Part shown: piece after piece, positions 30,202-38,423 of the stretch | How the letters are laid out: each line of letters opens with the position of its first letter | How positions within the stretch are numbered: the first letter of the stretch is position 1 | NCBI GenBank assembly: GCA_963759875.1 | Contig: CAVXBB010000004.1 | Location: forward strand, 183,159-247,158 | Length of the DNA stretch: 64,000 nucleotides | Direction: 5' to 3' | Source: JAFAGX01 sp963759875 | GTDB lineage: Bacteria; Acidobacteriota; Terriglobia; Terriglobales; Acidobacteriaceae | The notes under the pieces: generated by a model | The model's database searches: none | The model's input: only the letters and a program-made list of their open reading frames with translations | Told to the model about the DNA's origin: nothing | Made by a program: the position numbers and the translations under genes

Positions 30202-30566
30202 AGCACCTTCGATCCAGGGCGGCTTATACTGCGATGTGTTTCGAAAAGAGACAACAAGCCGGTGACCTCAAAAAGATGAAGCAGGCGATCGTGCAATCCC
30301 TGCAGGCGCAGAGTGGTTTGGCGGTTTCGTGCAGTCTTGAGCGCCTCGAGCAGGGTCGCAATGCCGGAGGAATCAATATAGGAAGTTCCCGTCAAGTCGA
30401 TAGTCAAGGTTTCCGGCGACTCACCCTGCAGTATGGCCAGTAGGCGGTCGCGAAGGGCTGGTGAAGAATCGATGTTGAGACGGCCATGTAGGCGGACGAG
30501 GGCGCCCTCATCGCCGTGAGTCACGGCGATGTCGAGACCGTCGGTGGTTGTGACATTGTCGGTCAT
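30198..30566 (-). CDS. mlaB: STAS-domain protein, MlaB-like
   Basis: The roughly 122-residue protein is a single STAS domain: VRLHGRLNIDSSPALRDRL, LTIDLTGTSYIDSSGIATLLEAL and LRLQGLHDRLLHLFEVTGL. In anti-anti-sigma factors the serine of DSSG is phosphorylated; here the DSSG is kept. Overlap with mlaE and first position in the operon indicate the MlaB role: binding MlaF and controlling complex assembly or activity. ATG 30566 was chosen because a G-rich stretch precedes it; an in-frame GTG at 30599 would add 11 residues. Confidence 0.85.
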   Translation of the reverse strand: MTDNVTTTDGLDIAVTHGDEGALVRLHGRLNIDSSPALRDRLLAILQGESPETLTIDLTGTSYIDSSGIATLLEALKTARNRQTTLRLQGLHDRLLHLFEVTGLLSLFETHRSISRPGSKVL

Positions 30567-30599
30567 CAAATAGATTTCCCCCGTAGAGTTCCCCCGCAC

Positions 30600-31170
30600 C
30601 TGAAACGCAGTTTCTTCTCTTACGATGAATCCGATTCCGAGGCGCGATAACTGCAGGGCCTTTGAACCACGCCATTTTTGCTAAGGCATGCTTGGTTCCA
30701 CTCGAGGCACCACGCTCCCCGGCGCCCATATACCGCATTTGACGTGCGTTACGGGCGCTGCACCGGGAAATTGCGGGCTTTCCCGTCCAGGCATAAAACT
30801 GGCACTGACAATAAGTTGGCAAATGACAGGTGACCCTGGTTGCCGGGTCACGCCGACGGTGCCACCTGGTTGCGACCTAAGTTCGGCGACGAATGCTGCC
30901 ACTCGTCAAGATATTGACTTGAAAATGGGACAGGAAAAGCGCGGGCCGCGCGACGGTGAATGATCGAGGCTGGTTAACTTGCTCTCAGGAGAGGACATTG
31001 CTGCATCTTGCCTAATCGTGGACGGTTGGAACGGTGAATGCTCTTGATGATGTTGCTCGAGGTGATCTGGCGTTGCGGCATGGGCGTAACCCTACCGTCA
31101 GCGGGCCAGTGATCCTGGAGCAGGAGCTTCAGACTGAAGCTCGAATCCAGAAAGACGGGGAAAGAAGAAT
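30600..31170. other. Intergenic region between divergent mlaB and the beta-barrel gene
   Basis: No supported gene. An inverted repeat TGACCC-N8-GGGTCA lies at 30831-30850, and the core CCTGGTTGC recurs about 30 bases further on. It is a possible operator for either divergent gene, but no matched regulator is known. No clear sigma-70 or sigma-54 promoter boxes were recognised. Confidence 0.3.
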
Positions 31171-31776
31171 ATGAGACGGGGTGTGTTTGTAGGTGTTGCA
31201 TCCATACTGCTCTTCACAATAACGGCAATGACGCAAGAAGTCCGGAATGAAGTGAGTATTCAAGGAACGGGTTTCTTTACCAAAAACAGCAGTGGCGACG
31301 GAATCTCGCGGACCACTACGAATACTGGTGGGCTAATCGCGGGATACCGCTTACACATCAACCGATGGTTCTCTGCGGAAGGAAATTATGGCTTCGATCG
31401 CAATACTCAAAAGTATTTCTCGGGTAGCGGAGAATCCAGAGTGCAATCCGACGTGCACACGGTGACCGGCGATCTGGTGGTAAACCTTCCCTTGCCCATT
31501 CGAAAGGTCAGCACTTACGCACTCGCTGGGGGCGGTGGCCTTATCTTTCATCCGACCGGCAACAGCGGCGGATCCGTGCCCGGGGCCGACACGCAGGCGA
31601 AAGGCGCCTTCCTGTACGGCGGCGGCGCCGACTACCCGTTGACGCACCACTTCACTTTGCGCGCTGAATACAGAGGCTTCGTCTACAAAGATCCCGACTT
31701 CAAACTCGGGTCCTTGCGTACGGACAGCTGGACGCACACGGCACAACCATCGGCCGGCATCGTCTATCGGTTTTAG
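31171..31776 (+). CDS. Small outer-membrane beta-barrel protein
   Basis: The 201-residue protein has a signal peptide (RRGVFVGVASILLFTITAMTQ), then alternating strands such as GGLIAGYRLHINRWFSAEGNYGF, TVTGDLVVNLPLPI and HFTLRAEYRGFVY, ending in AGIVYRF. The terminal aromatic residue fits the beta-barrel assembly signal, and the size fits an 8-stranded OmpA/OmpW-like barrel. No ligand is indicated. It is intact, stands alone and is followed by a strong terminator. Confidence 0.82.
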   Translation: MRRGVFVGVASILLFTITAMTQEVRNEVSIQGTGFFTKNSSGDGISRTTTNTGGLIAGYRLHINRWFSAEGNYGFDRNTQKYFSGSGESRVQSDVHTVTGDLVVNLPLPIRKVSTYALAGGGGLIFHPTGNSGGSVPGADTQAKGAFLYGGGADYPLTHHFTLRAEYRGFVYKDPDFKLGSLRTDSWTHTAQPSAGIVYRF

Positions 31777-31796
31777 GCGTGCGGTTTTAGGCGCGC

Positions 31797-31853
31797 CTGG
31801 GCAGCCGGATTATCATCCCTCCCTTTTATTATCCCGGCTGCCCAGTTTCTTTT
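31797..31853 (+). terminator. Rho-independent terminator after the beta-barrel gene
   Basis: The 12-bp arm CTGGGCAGCCGG pairs perfectly with CCGGCTGCCCAG, separated by an AT-rich loop, and is followed by TTTCTTTT. It lies 20 bases after the stop codon on the plus strand. Confidence 0.85.
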
Positions 31854-31990
31854 GCTCATTTTTCACGATATAGCCGGCAGAACCCGTGAACCACGAAGGG
31901 CAAGAAGTATCACGAAGTCTCGTAATTTCGAGTCTTTCCTTCGTGTACCTTCGTGGCCTTTGTGGTCAACCGTTTCGCAAAACTCAACCA
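31852..31990 (+). repeat. Dispersed ~130-bp hairpin repeat, copy A
   Basis: The sequence contains CACGATATAG...AACCCGTGAACCACGAAGG...CTTCGTGTACCTTCGTGG...TGTGGTCAACCGTTTCGC. The same modules occur at 45433, 53658 and 56504. The ACCACGAAGG and CCTTCGTGG parts are complementary, so one strand folds on itself. The terminal repeats (TTGCTCATTTTT and AAAACTCAACCA) are degenerate in this copy. No transposase is present. The stretch 31991-32292 that follows shows no gene other than the approach to the sigma factor. Confidence 0.85.
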
Positions 31991-32292
31991 TCCGACGGGG
32001 CGTCTCCGACTGGCGAAGCAGGGGACCGGTCGCTTGCTAGTCAGTCTATTCATTGGCCGCTGACCGATAACGAGTCAAGCAGCGTCAAGAGATTGACACC
32101 AAGTTGGTCACCGGAGTCACCCTTCGAGCCTCCCAATTCCAATTTTCCGGGACCATCCCGTCAAAACAATGGCTTAGCGCTAGCGCGGGCAGCTTCTGTC
32201 GTTGGCACGAAAACTGCTATCCACATAACCGGAGAGCGAAAGCGGGACAAGAAACGGCTCTCGCAAAGAAAAAGAAACGGAGACTCGTAACA

Positions 32293-33066
32293 ATGGAAAC
32301 ACCGGCCATGACCGTTGAAGATTGCGGCCTTCCCCCGTTGGCCTTGGCCGGGGGACAAGAACTCGCCGGAGAAGCGCATCTGGAGCGTCGCCTCGAACTT
32401 GAGCACCTGCTGGCGAACAACCTGCCGCGCTTCCGGCGATTGGCGATGCGCTGGCTCCGCAACCCTGAAGATGCGGAGGATGCAGTGCAGGATGCGGCGT
32501 TGTCGGCGTTCAAGCACATTGCACGGTTCGAGGGGCGCGCGCAAATGTCGACCTGGCTTATGGCGATCGTAATTAACGCGGTGCGCATGCAAATCCGCCG
32601 CCGTCCTCGCCAGCAGATCGTATCCCTGGACCAACTCTCGAAAGACACGCAGTGCGCGATTTCGGACCTGATCGCCGACCCGCGGCCTACGCCGGAGCAG
32701 ACCTTGCAACAACGCGAATTGCGCGCGCTGGCCAACAAACTGGCCGACAGTCTTCCCGTGGCACAGCGGGCGGCGATTCAACTCCGCGATGGCGACGACC
32801 TGTCTACCAGCGAAGCCGCCGAGGTCCTGGGTGTGCCCGAAGGAACCTTGAAGGCGCAACTCGCTCGTGGCCGAAGCAAACTCACGCAAAGACTTCGCAG
32901 AGCATTAGGTATGCAGAGTATTCGGACCTCGAATTCGGATTCCAAGGCAAGGCGCAAAGCGCTCCCGGCTTCCAGTTGGCGGCGTGAGACCGAGCGCGGT
33001 GACGTACCGCTGCCGGTTTTTGGCTTCGAAGAACAAGGAGGCAATGCAAGCTGGATGGGCGCGTAA
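32293..33066 (+). CDS. ECF-type RNA polymerase sigma factor
   Basis: The 257-residue protein has region 2 (LPRFRRLAMRWLRNPEDAEDAVQDAALSAF..STWLMAIVINAVRMQIRRR) and region 4 (LPVAQRAAIQLRDGDDLSTSEAAEVLGVPEGTLKAQLARGRSKL), the helix-turn-helix that reads the -35 box. Start ATG 32293 is preceded by ACGGAGA; longer in-frame codons upstream show no protein-like character. Region 4 is followed by an unusual 45-residue tail rich in Ser, Arg and Glu. No anti-sigma factor is adjacent, so how it is held inactive is not visible. A hairpin with T-run lies 50 bp downstream. Confidence 0.92.
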   Translation: METPAMTVEDCGLPPLALAGGQELAGEAHLERRLELEHLLANNLPRFRRLAMRWLRNPEDAEDAVQDAALSAFKHIARFEGRAQMSTWLMAIVINAVRMQIRRRPRQQIVSLDQLSKDTQCAISDLIADPRPTPEQTLQQRELRALANKLADSLPVAQRAAIQLRDGDDLSTSEAAEVLGVPEGTLKAQLARGRSKLTQRLRRALGMQSIRTSNSDSKARRKALPASSWRRETERGDVPLPVFGFEEQGGNASWMGA

Positions 33067-33116
33067 GTTTTAGTTCTTATGCCGCGCGTCCGCGAGACAC
33101 GTTTTACAAATTTCAC

Positions 33117-33160
33117 AAAAGTCGCCGTGGAGGACTCTTCGGTTCCGGCGTGACTTTTCC
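33117..33160 (+). terminator. Probable intrinsic terminator after the sigma factor gene
   Basis: AAAAGTC and GCCG pair with CGGC and GACTTTT around an 18-base loop (a two-base bulge is needed), and the right arm runs into TTTTCCCC. Because both ends are A/T-rich it could work in either direction. The rest of 33161-33403 shows no gene. Confidence 0.5.
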
Positions 33161-33403
33161 CCTATCCCCCCGCGTGGGTCTGTACGATGGACCCGGCCGG
33201 AACCTTCCTCACCTGGGCCGGTTCGACTTGTAAGATCTTAGCCGGGCCACCGGTCAGTCGTGATTCGCCAAGCATTCGGCATTTGCTAATCGGTTGCCAC
33301 AATGGCGTGGCGGACTTCTCTGTTTCTCAATGACTTGCAAACGGCATTTGCTCTGCAATATGACTGTTCTGTCGTGCGCTGAGAGATCCGGGAGGGTCGT
33401 GAT

Positions 33404-34315
33404 TTGCCAAACTCCGCCACAATCTCGTCTTACGATCCATTTCAATTCACGAGCACGGATGGCTTGCGCATCGCGTGCGGCCGGTGGGATAGCCGCGGTC
33501 CTTCGCGCGCGGTCGTCCAGATCGCCCACGGCATGGGCGAGCACATCGGCCGGTATGCCGGACTGATCGAAGTTCTGACAGCATCGGGCTTCGTGGTTTA
33601 TGGCAATGATCATCGTGGACACGGCCATAGCGTGCTTTCTTCCAAAGATCTGGGGAATTTTGGCGCCGGCGGTTTCAGGTTGCTGGTGGAGGATATGTTC
33701 CGCCTGACCAGCATTGCCAAGGATGCGAACCCGGACAAGCCGCTCATTTTGCTGGGGCACAGCATGGGGTCTTTCGCAGCTCAGCTTTTTGTGCTCGACC
33801 ACAGCGGGGCCATCGACGGACTGGCCCTCTCGGGATCGGGCGCACTCGATGGGCTGGTGCAACTCGCGAAATCAGCACCGGCAGGTGAGAACATCCTGAA
33901 CCGTCGTTTCCAGCCGGCGCGCACGCCTTTCGATTGGTTGAGCCGGGATAGGGCGGTGGTCGACGCCTTCATGGATGACCCACTGTGTTTCCCTGAGCTG
34001 CAGCCTGCCTCGCTCGCATCGTTTTTTGGCGCCGCGCCCGCTCTCGCCGATCCTTCGAGTCTTCGCAAGATACGGAGCGACCTGCCCGTCTACCTTTTCT
34101 CGGGGAGTGAAGATCCGGTCGGCCAACAGCTGGAGGGCGTCCACGTCCTGATTGAGCGCTACCGTGCGGCAGGCATACACGACATTTCTTATGATTTCTA
34201 CCCGGGCGGACGGCACGAAATGCTCAATGAAATCAACCGCGCTCAAGTGCGCGCCAATCTTCATCGCTGGATGACTTCCGTGCAGGAGGGGAGACCGTCG
34301 AAGACGGCCGGGTAG
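33404..34315 (+). CDS. Alpha/beta hydrolase, monoacylglycerol lipase/lysophospholipase-like
   Basis: This 303-residue enzyme has the catalytic triad Ser120 (LLGHSMGS), Asp237 (SGSEDPVG) and His271 (GGRHEM). QIAHGMGEHIGRYAGL and VYGNDHRGHGHS are typical of the serine aminopeptidase S33/monoacylglycerol lipase group, which hydrolyses lipid or lysophospholipid esters. No signal peptide is seen, so it is probably cytoplasmic. TTG at 33404 is chosen because GGGAGG stands at ideal spacing and the family-specific sequence starts soon after. It stands alone between the sigma factor and MscS. Confidence 0.88.
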   Translation: MPNSATISSYDPFQFTSTDGLRIACGRWDSRGPSRAVVQIAHGMGEHIGRYAGLIEVLTASGFVVYGNDHRGHGHSVLSSKDLGNFGAGGFRLLVEDMFRLTSIAKDANPDKPLILLGHSMGSFAAQLFVLDHSGAIDGLALSGSGALDGLVQLAKSAPAGENILNRRFQPARTPFDWLSRDRAVVDAFMDDPLCFPELQPASLASFFGAAPALADPSSLRKIRSDLPVYLFSGSEDPVGQQLEGVHVLIERYRAAGIHDISYDFYPGGRHEMLNEINRAQVRANLHRWMTSVQEGRPSKTAG

Positions 34316-34396
34316 AGGCGACCTGCAATGCAGATTGGCGACGAACGGGCAGCCAATTTGCATGAATGAAGCGGTACAAGTTCCCGGAACACATCT

Positions 34397-35368
34397 ATGC
34401 CACAGCAGAGCGATATGCGACATCCCACAAGAGCTGGGCTGCTCTTACGCGGTGGCCTGCTGATCGCCCTGCTGGTGGCCTTTGCGTGGTGGAGGTTTCC
34501 TGACGGAACGAGTCTGGTTTATCTGCTCGGCGCCGGACTGCGGCGCAGGCTCATGATTCCGGTGTTCTCGATCGGGACGGTCGGCGTTACACCCCTCTCT
34601 CTGCTGAAGACTCTCATCTTTCTCGGCCTTCTGATGGTGGTGTCGAACTGGGTCCGGAAGCTTCTCTACCAGCGTGCTTCCATGACCCCCGGCTTCGATC
34701 TGCAGCACAGATACCTGCTGGCGCGTTTTGTTTCCCTCATGATTTATGTCGTCGGCATCATGATCGGGCTGCAGGCCGCCGGCGTGAACCTGAACTCGGT
34801 CGCCGTCCTGGGGGGCTCGCTGGGCATCGGTATCGGCTTTGGGTTGCAATCGATCGTGGCCAACTGGGTGGCGGGATTGGTGTTGCTCATCGAGCAGCCA
34901 TTCCGCATTGGAGACCGCATCGACGTCGGAGATACCAGCGGAGTAGTGGGGCGGGTCGGGGTTCGCAGCACCTGGGTGCGCACCTACGATAACGAAGTGA
35001 TCATCGTTCCGAATTCCGACTTCACCACGCATAAGCTCATCAACTGGACCGTGAACGACGATAAGGTGCGCCTCTCGATCAGCATCGCGGTCGCTCACGA
35101 CAGCGATCCCCATCGAGTCGCGGACTTGCTGCTGGAAGTGGCACGCAAAAATCCGGATGTGCTCGTCGACCCTCCACCGGAGGCTTTGCTGGCTGACCTG
35201 ACGCAGAGTTCCCTCAATTTCGTCTTGCGTTTTTGGACCGTCATTCGGGGCGACGACAATTTCCGGTTGAAGAGCGATCTGCGCGTTTCGGCCTTACGAA
35301 GCCTGCAGGACCATGGGATTGCCACCGGCGCGAGTGCGGGCGGGGCAGCGAAGCCGTCGGCGGCCTGA
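34397..35368 (+). CDS. mscS: Small-conductance mechanosensitive channel (MscS family)
   Basis: The 323-residue protein has three to four transmembrane helices. The pore helix LNSVAVLGGSLGIGIGFGLQSIVANWVAGLVLL has the Gly/Ala ridge of TM3. It is followed by the beta domain signature EQPFRIGDRIDVGDTSGVVGRVG and VPNSDFTTHKLINWT, and an alpha/beta C-terminal domain. Such inner-membrane channels open on hypo-osmotic shock. The gene is intact. It lies 80 bp after the hydrolase. Confidence 0.94.
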   Translation: MPQQSDMRHPTRAGLLLRGGLLIALLVAFAWWRFPDGTSLVYLLGAGLRRRLMIPVFSIGTVGVTPLSLLKTLIFLGLLMVVSNWVRKLLYQRASMTPGFDLQHRYLLARFVSLMIYVVGIMIGLQAAGVNLNSVAVLGGSLGIGIGFGLQSIVANWVAGLVLLIEQPFRIGDRIDVGDTSGVVGRVGVRSTWVRTYDNEVIIVPNSDFTTHKLINWTVNDDKVRLSISIAVAHDSDPHRVADLLLEVARKNPDVLVDPPPEALLADLTQSSLNFVLRFWTVIRGDDNFRLKSDLRVSALRSLQDHGIATGASAGGAAKPSAA

Positions 35369-35667
35369 TTGGCGAGTCTTGTCTACACAAGGCATAAATC
35401 TTTCCGAATCAGGATGATGCGGGCTCGAGCTCCAGCCCTCCGCCTGGCCTATTCTTTCCCGAACACATGACTCGGGCGGAGCGAAAGGGCAAGTTCGGAC
35501 GGCCCGAACCGCGGAGCAGCTAACCCCAATGGGGTATTCCATCATGAACCAATAGAAGTAATGAAAAAGAACTCGAAGTCGGGATGCGCTCTTGGCGCGA
35601 ATCCTCGATAGTGTAGTCACGCTGAGCAGGTAGTCTCACAGGGCGCGAGGCGAATGGAAATTTAGCG
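35369..35667. other. Intergenic, nothing recognised
   Basis: About 300 bases between mscS and the sigma-54 activator. No protein-like frame, strong hairpin or repeat was found. It presumably contains the promoter of the downstream regulator. Confidence 0.4.
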
Positions 35668-37863
35668 ATGGAAGTACAGGAACCGAACGCGGGTACGACC
35701 ATCCCCGAGCAAAGGAAGGAACCGACAATGAGCGTCGCCGAGATTGGACTGAAACCGAGAGAATCTTTTATAAGCACGCTGGCACAAATGCGGTTGGACC
35801 AGCCGCCGTTGGCGAAATCCGAAACGCTGGCAGGCCGGTATGAAGCGCTATCGCGGCTCTCGCTTTCTCTGGCATCTCTTACGCCGGAGGAGCTGTCGCG
35901 CAAACTTGCCTCGCTGCTCCGTCCGGCGCTCGACTTCGATTTCGTGGATGCCATCGTCTTCAAGGAAGGTACGAGCGATGTGCTCTGGCACTCGAATGGA
36001 GCCGGGCCACTGCCCTCATCGGATGTGCCCATGGAAGAAACCACGTACTGGTGGGTCCATCAACGGCAGCAGCCGCTCTGTATCGCGGATTGGAAACGGG
36101 ACGATCGGTTCGCGGTGCGGAAAGAGGCGCTGAAGGAGTTGGGGTTCGAATACCGCTCTCTTTGTCGCCTGCCCTTGAGAGCGCCTCAGGGCCCGCTGGG
36201 AGTATTCAGCGTGGCCAGTTCGCGACCGCACGATTATTCGCAGGAAGAAATTCGTCTCTTATCCCTGGCAGCGGACCAGGTCGCGCTGGCCGTGACCAAC
36301 GCGTTGCGTCTTGAGAAGTCGCGCCGCACGGAATCGGAACTGGACGAAAAGAGTGCCCGGCTCAGAACGCTCCTTGACCTGACAAAGGCCGTTGCCAAAC
36401 TGGAGGTCAATGATCTTCTAAGAGAAGTGACGGTGGAGGCCAGGCGGGTGATCCGGTCAGATTTCGCCATGGTGGCGCTCTTCGATCCGGAGAGCGGGCG
36501 GATGTACATGAATGCCTCCGATTTGCCCAGCGACAGCGCGCTCGATAAAGAAGCTGTGGAATCGCTAGGGGAAATCCTTGGGGCTCGTTTCTTGTCCACG
36601 GGCAAGCCCTGGGCTGGCGAGGTCGACTTTGCTCCGCACGGGGATGCCGACTGCGATCCAGGACTAGCCGCCGCCGGCGTCAAGAACGCGTGTGTGCTGC
36701 CGCTGGTGGGGCGGGATCACGTTCTGGGCATTCTGGCCATGGGACGGTGTGATGACACCGCCTATCCCCAGGACGAACTCGATTTCCTGACGCAAGTGTC
36801 GAGCCAGGTAGCGATGGCCGTCGAGAACGCTCTGGTGCACGGGGAATTACGAAAACTGAAGGACAATTTTGGCGAGGAGAGAGTTTGCCTCGAGGATGAG
36901 ATCTGCAGCGAACTGAACTTCGAAGAAATCGTGGGGAGGAGCGTGGCTTTGCAGCGCGTGCTCCGGCAGGTCGAGGTCGTGGCGCCCACGGATTCCGGTG
37001 TGCTGGTGCAGGGGGAAACGGGGACTGGAAAAGAACTCATCGCCCGCGCCATTCACAACCTCAGTTCCCGGCGCGATCGGGCTTTCATCAAGCTGAACTG
37101 CGCCGCCATTCCCTCCGGCCTGCTGGAGAGCGAGCTCTTTGGCCACGAGAAGGGTGCATTTACCGGAGCCATCATGCGCAAGGCCGGACGGTTCGAAGTG
37201 GCGGACAAGGGAACGCTCTTTCTGGATGAAGTGGGCGATATCCCTCTCGAATTGCAGCCGAAATTGTTGCGGGTTCTGCAGGAGCACGAATTTGAACGGT
37301 TGGGGAGCACGCGCACGCAGCAAGTCGATGTTCGCGTGATCGCGGCCACGCACCGGGATTTGAAGCAGATGGTCGAAGACGGAGAGTTCAGGAGCGATCT
37401 GTATTACCGGTTGCACGTTTTCCCCCTACCGGTTCCTCCGTTGCGCGAACGTCGCGAGGACATACCGATCCTGGTGCGCCACTATGTGGACAAATACGCG
37501 AGGCGAATGAACCGGCGGATCGAAACCATTCCCTTGGAGGCAATGGAAGTTTTTGCGAACTATCCGTGGCCCGGCAACGTGCGCGAGCTGCAAAACTTCA
37601 TTGAGCGGGCGGTGATTCTCTCCCCCGGCCGCGTGCTCCGGGCACCACTGGCGGAACTGAGACAAGTAGCAGCTCCGGCTCCAAGTTCAAAGTTGAGCAC
37701 TCTCGAAGAGGCGGAACGCGAACACGTGCTGCGGGCGATCCGGGAAGCCAACTGGGTTATTGGCGGCCCCAACGGCGCGGCGGCACGGCTCGGCATGAAA
37801 CGGACGACCCTGGCGTATCGCATACGCAAGCTGAATATTCCGTGTCGTCCGCAGAACGGCTGA
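35668..37863 (+). CDS. Sigma-54-dependent transcriptional activator with two GAF domains (FhlA/NorR-like)
   Basis: In this 731-residue regulator two GAF sensor domains (about residues 70-210 and 245-385) precede an AAA+ domain. The AAA+ domain has Walker A GETGTGKE, the sigma-54 contact loop GAFTGA, Walker B GTLFLDEVGDI and the arginine-finger region DLYYRLHVFPLPVPPLRERREDI. A Fis-type helix-turn-helix (GAAARLGMKRTTLAYRIRKLNI) ends it. There is no receiver domain, so it probably senses a small ligand through GAF. The start could be 35668 or the ATG at 35728. A tiny KVIEF protein follows 15 bp downstream, which may be its target or partner. Confidence 0.95.
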   Translation: MEVQEPNAGTTIPEQRKEPTMSVAEIGLKPRESFISTLAQMRLDQPPLAKSETLAGRYEALSRLSLSLASLTPEELSRKLASLLRPALDFDFVDAIVFKEGTSDVLWHSNGAGPLPSSDVPMEETTYWWVHQRQQPLCIADWKRDDRFAVRKEALKELGFEYRSLCRLPLRAPQGPLGVFSVASSRPHDYSQEEIRLLSLAADQVALAVTNALRLEKSRRTESELDEKSARLRTLLDLTKAVAKLEVNDLLREVTVEARRVIRSDFAMVALFDPESGRMYMNASDLPSDSALDKEAVESLGEILGARFLSTGKPWAGEVDFAPHGDADCDPGLAAAGVKNACVLPLVGRDHVLGILAMGRCDDTAYPQDELDFLTQVSSQVAMAVENALVHGELRKLKDNFGEERVCLEDEICSELNFEEIVGRSVALQRVLRQVEVVAPTDSGVLVQGETGTGKELIARAIHNLSSRRDRAFIKLNCAAIPSGLLESELFGHEKGAFTGAIMRKAGRFEVADKGTLFLDEVGDIPLELQPKLLRVLQEHEFERLGSTRTQQVDVRVIAATHRDLKQMVEDGEFRSDLYYRLHVFPLPVPPLRERREDIPILVRHYVDKYARRMNRRIETIPLEAMEVFANYPWPGNVRELQNFIERAVILSPGRVLRAPLAELRQVAAPAPSSKLSTLEEAEREHVLRAIREANWVIGGPNGAAARLGMKRTTLAYRIRKLNIPCRPQNG

Positions 37864-37878
37864 GACAAGGAGACTGTC

Positions 37879-37998
37879 GTGGCAAAAGTGATTGAGTTTT
37901 CGGTACCGAAGACCTTCTGTAAACCGTCGAAGTGGGATTCTCAGCTGCACGGCGGCAAGGTTATCGAGTTTTGCTCGCGGACCAAGAAATCGGCCTAG
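37879..37998 (+). CDS. 39-residue KVIEF-repeat small protein, function unknown
   Basis: GTG at 37879 is preceded by AAGGAG eight bases upstream, and the frame ends at TAG 37996. The peptide contains KVIEFSVPK near the N-terminus and GKVIEFCSRTKK near the C-terminus, so the KVIEF unit is repeated inside a very small basic protein. I recall similar short peptides in acidobacterial genomes, but no function is known to me. It sits directly behind the sigma-54 activator, probably in the same transcript. No signal peptide or membrane helix is seen. Confidence 0.65.
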   Translation: MAKVIEFSVPKTFCKPSKWDSQLHGGKVIEFCSRTKKSA

Positions 37999-38073
37999 CC
38001 CGATCAGAGCGTGGTCTGCGAACTTCGTGGAACGTGGAAACGGAATGCGTCTGGCGTTTGCCGGAGGTGCTTG

Positions 38074-38265
38074 ATGTGGCGCATCAGTTACAGGACAATG
38101 TCACTGCAGGAGGTCTTGATCGCGGCCTACATGAATGTGCTGGAGGCCAGGTCATGTGCGCAGCGTCCAGGCCACAGAGTGGAATGCCTCTTAGGCGATG
38201 ATCCGAATGTTTTCTGGTGTCCAGACGCAACCGATATTCGGTACTCGCATCACAGAACCATATAG
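38074..38265 (+). CDS. Possible small protein of unknown function (63 aa)
   Basis: The ATG at 38074 has an excellent GGAGG site seven bases upstream, and the frame gives a 63-residue product with MSLQEVLIAAYMNVLEARS and several Cys/His (RVECLLGD, VFWCPD, RYSHH). I do not recognise the family. Support is limited to the ribosome-binding site and position after the KVIEF gene, so it may not be real. Confidence 0.35.
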   Translation: MWRISYRTMSLQEVLIAAYMNVLEARSCAQRPGHRVECLLGDDPNVFWCPDATDIRYSHHRTI

Positions 38266-38423
38266 CAACGCTACGAGCACAAGCCGCCTTTGCAGTCCCG
38301 CCTTCCTAGCTTAATTCATTCCGCTGCGAAGGCGGTTTGTGCTCCAACGCCGGCGGCAACAGTTTTTTGATTCGAGGTGATAGGTTGTGGATAGGAACTG
38401 CATCGGGGTGCAGGAGGGACTCA

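Noticed and set aside
30790..30860. Sigma-54 promoter (TGGCAC word) near the Mla operon
   Set aside because: The required GC at -12 with correct spacing is absent on both strands.
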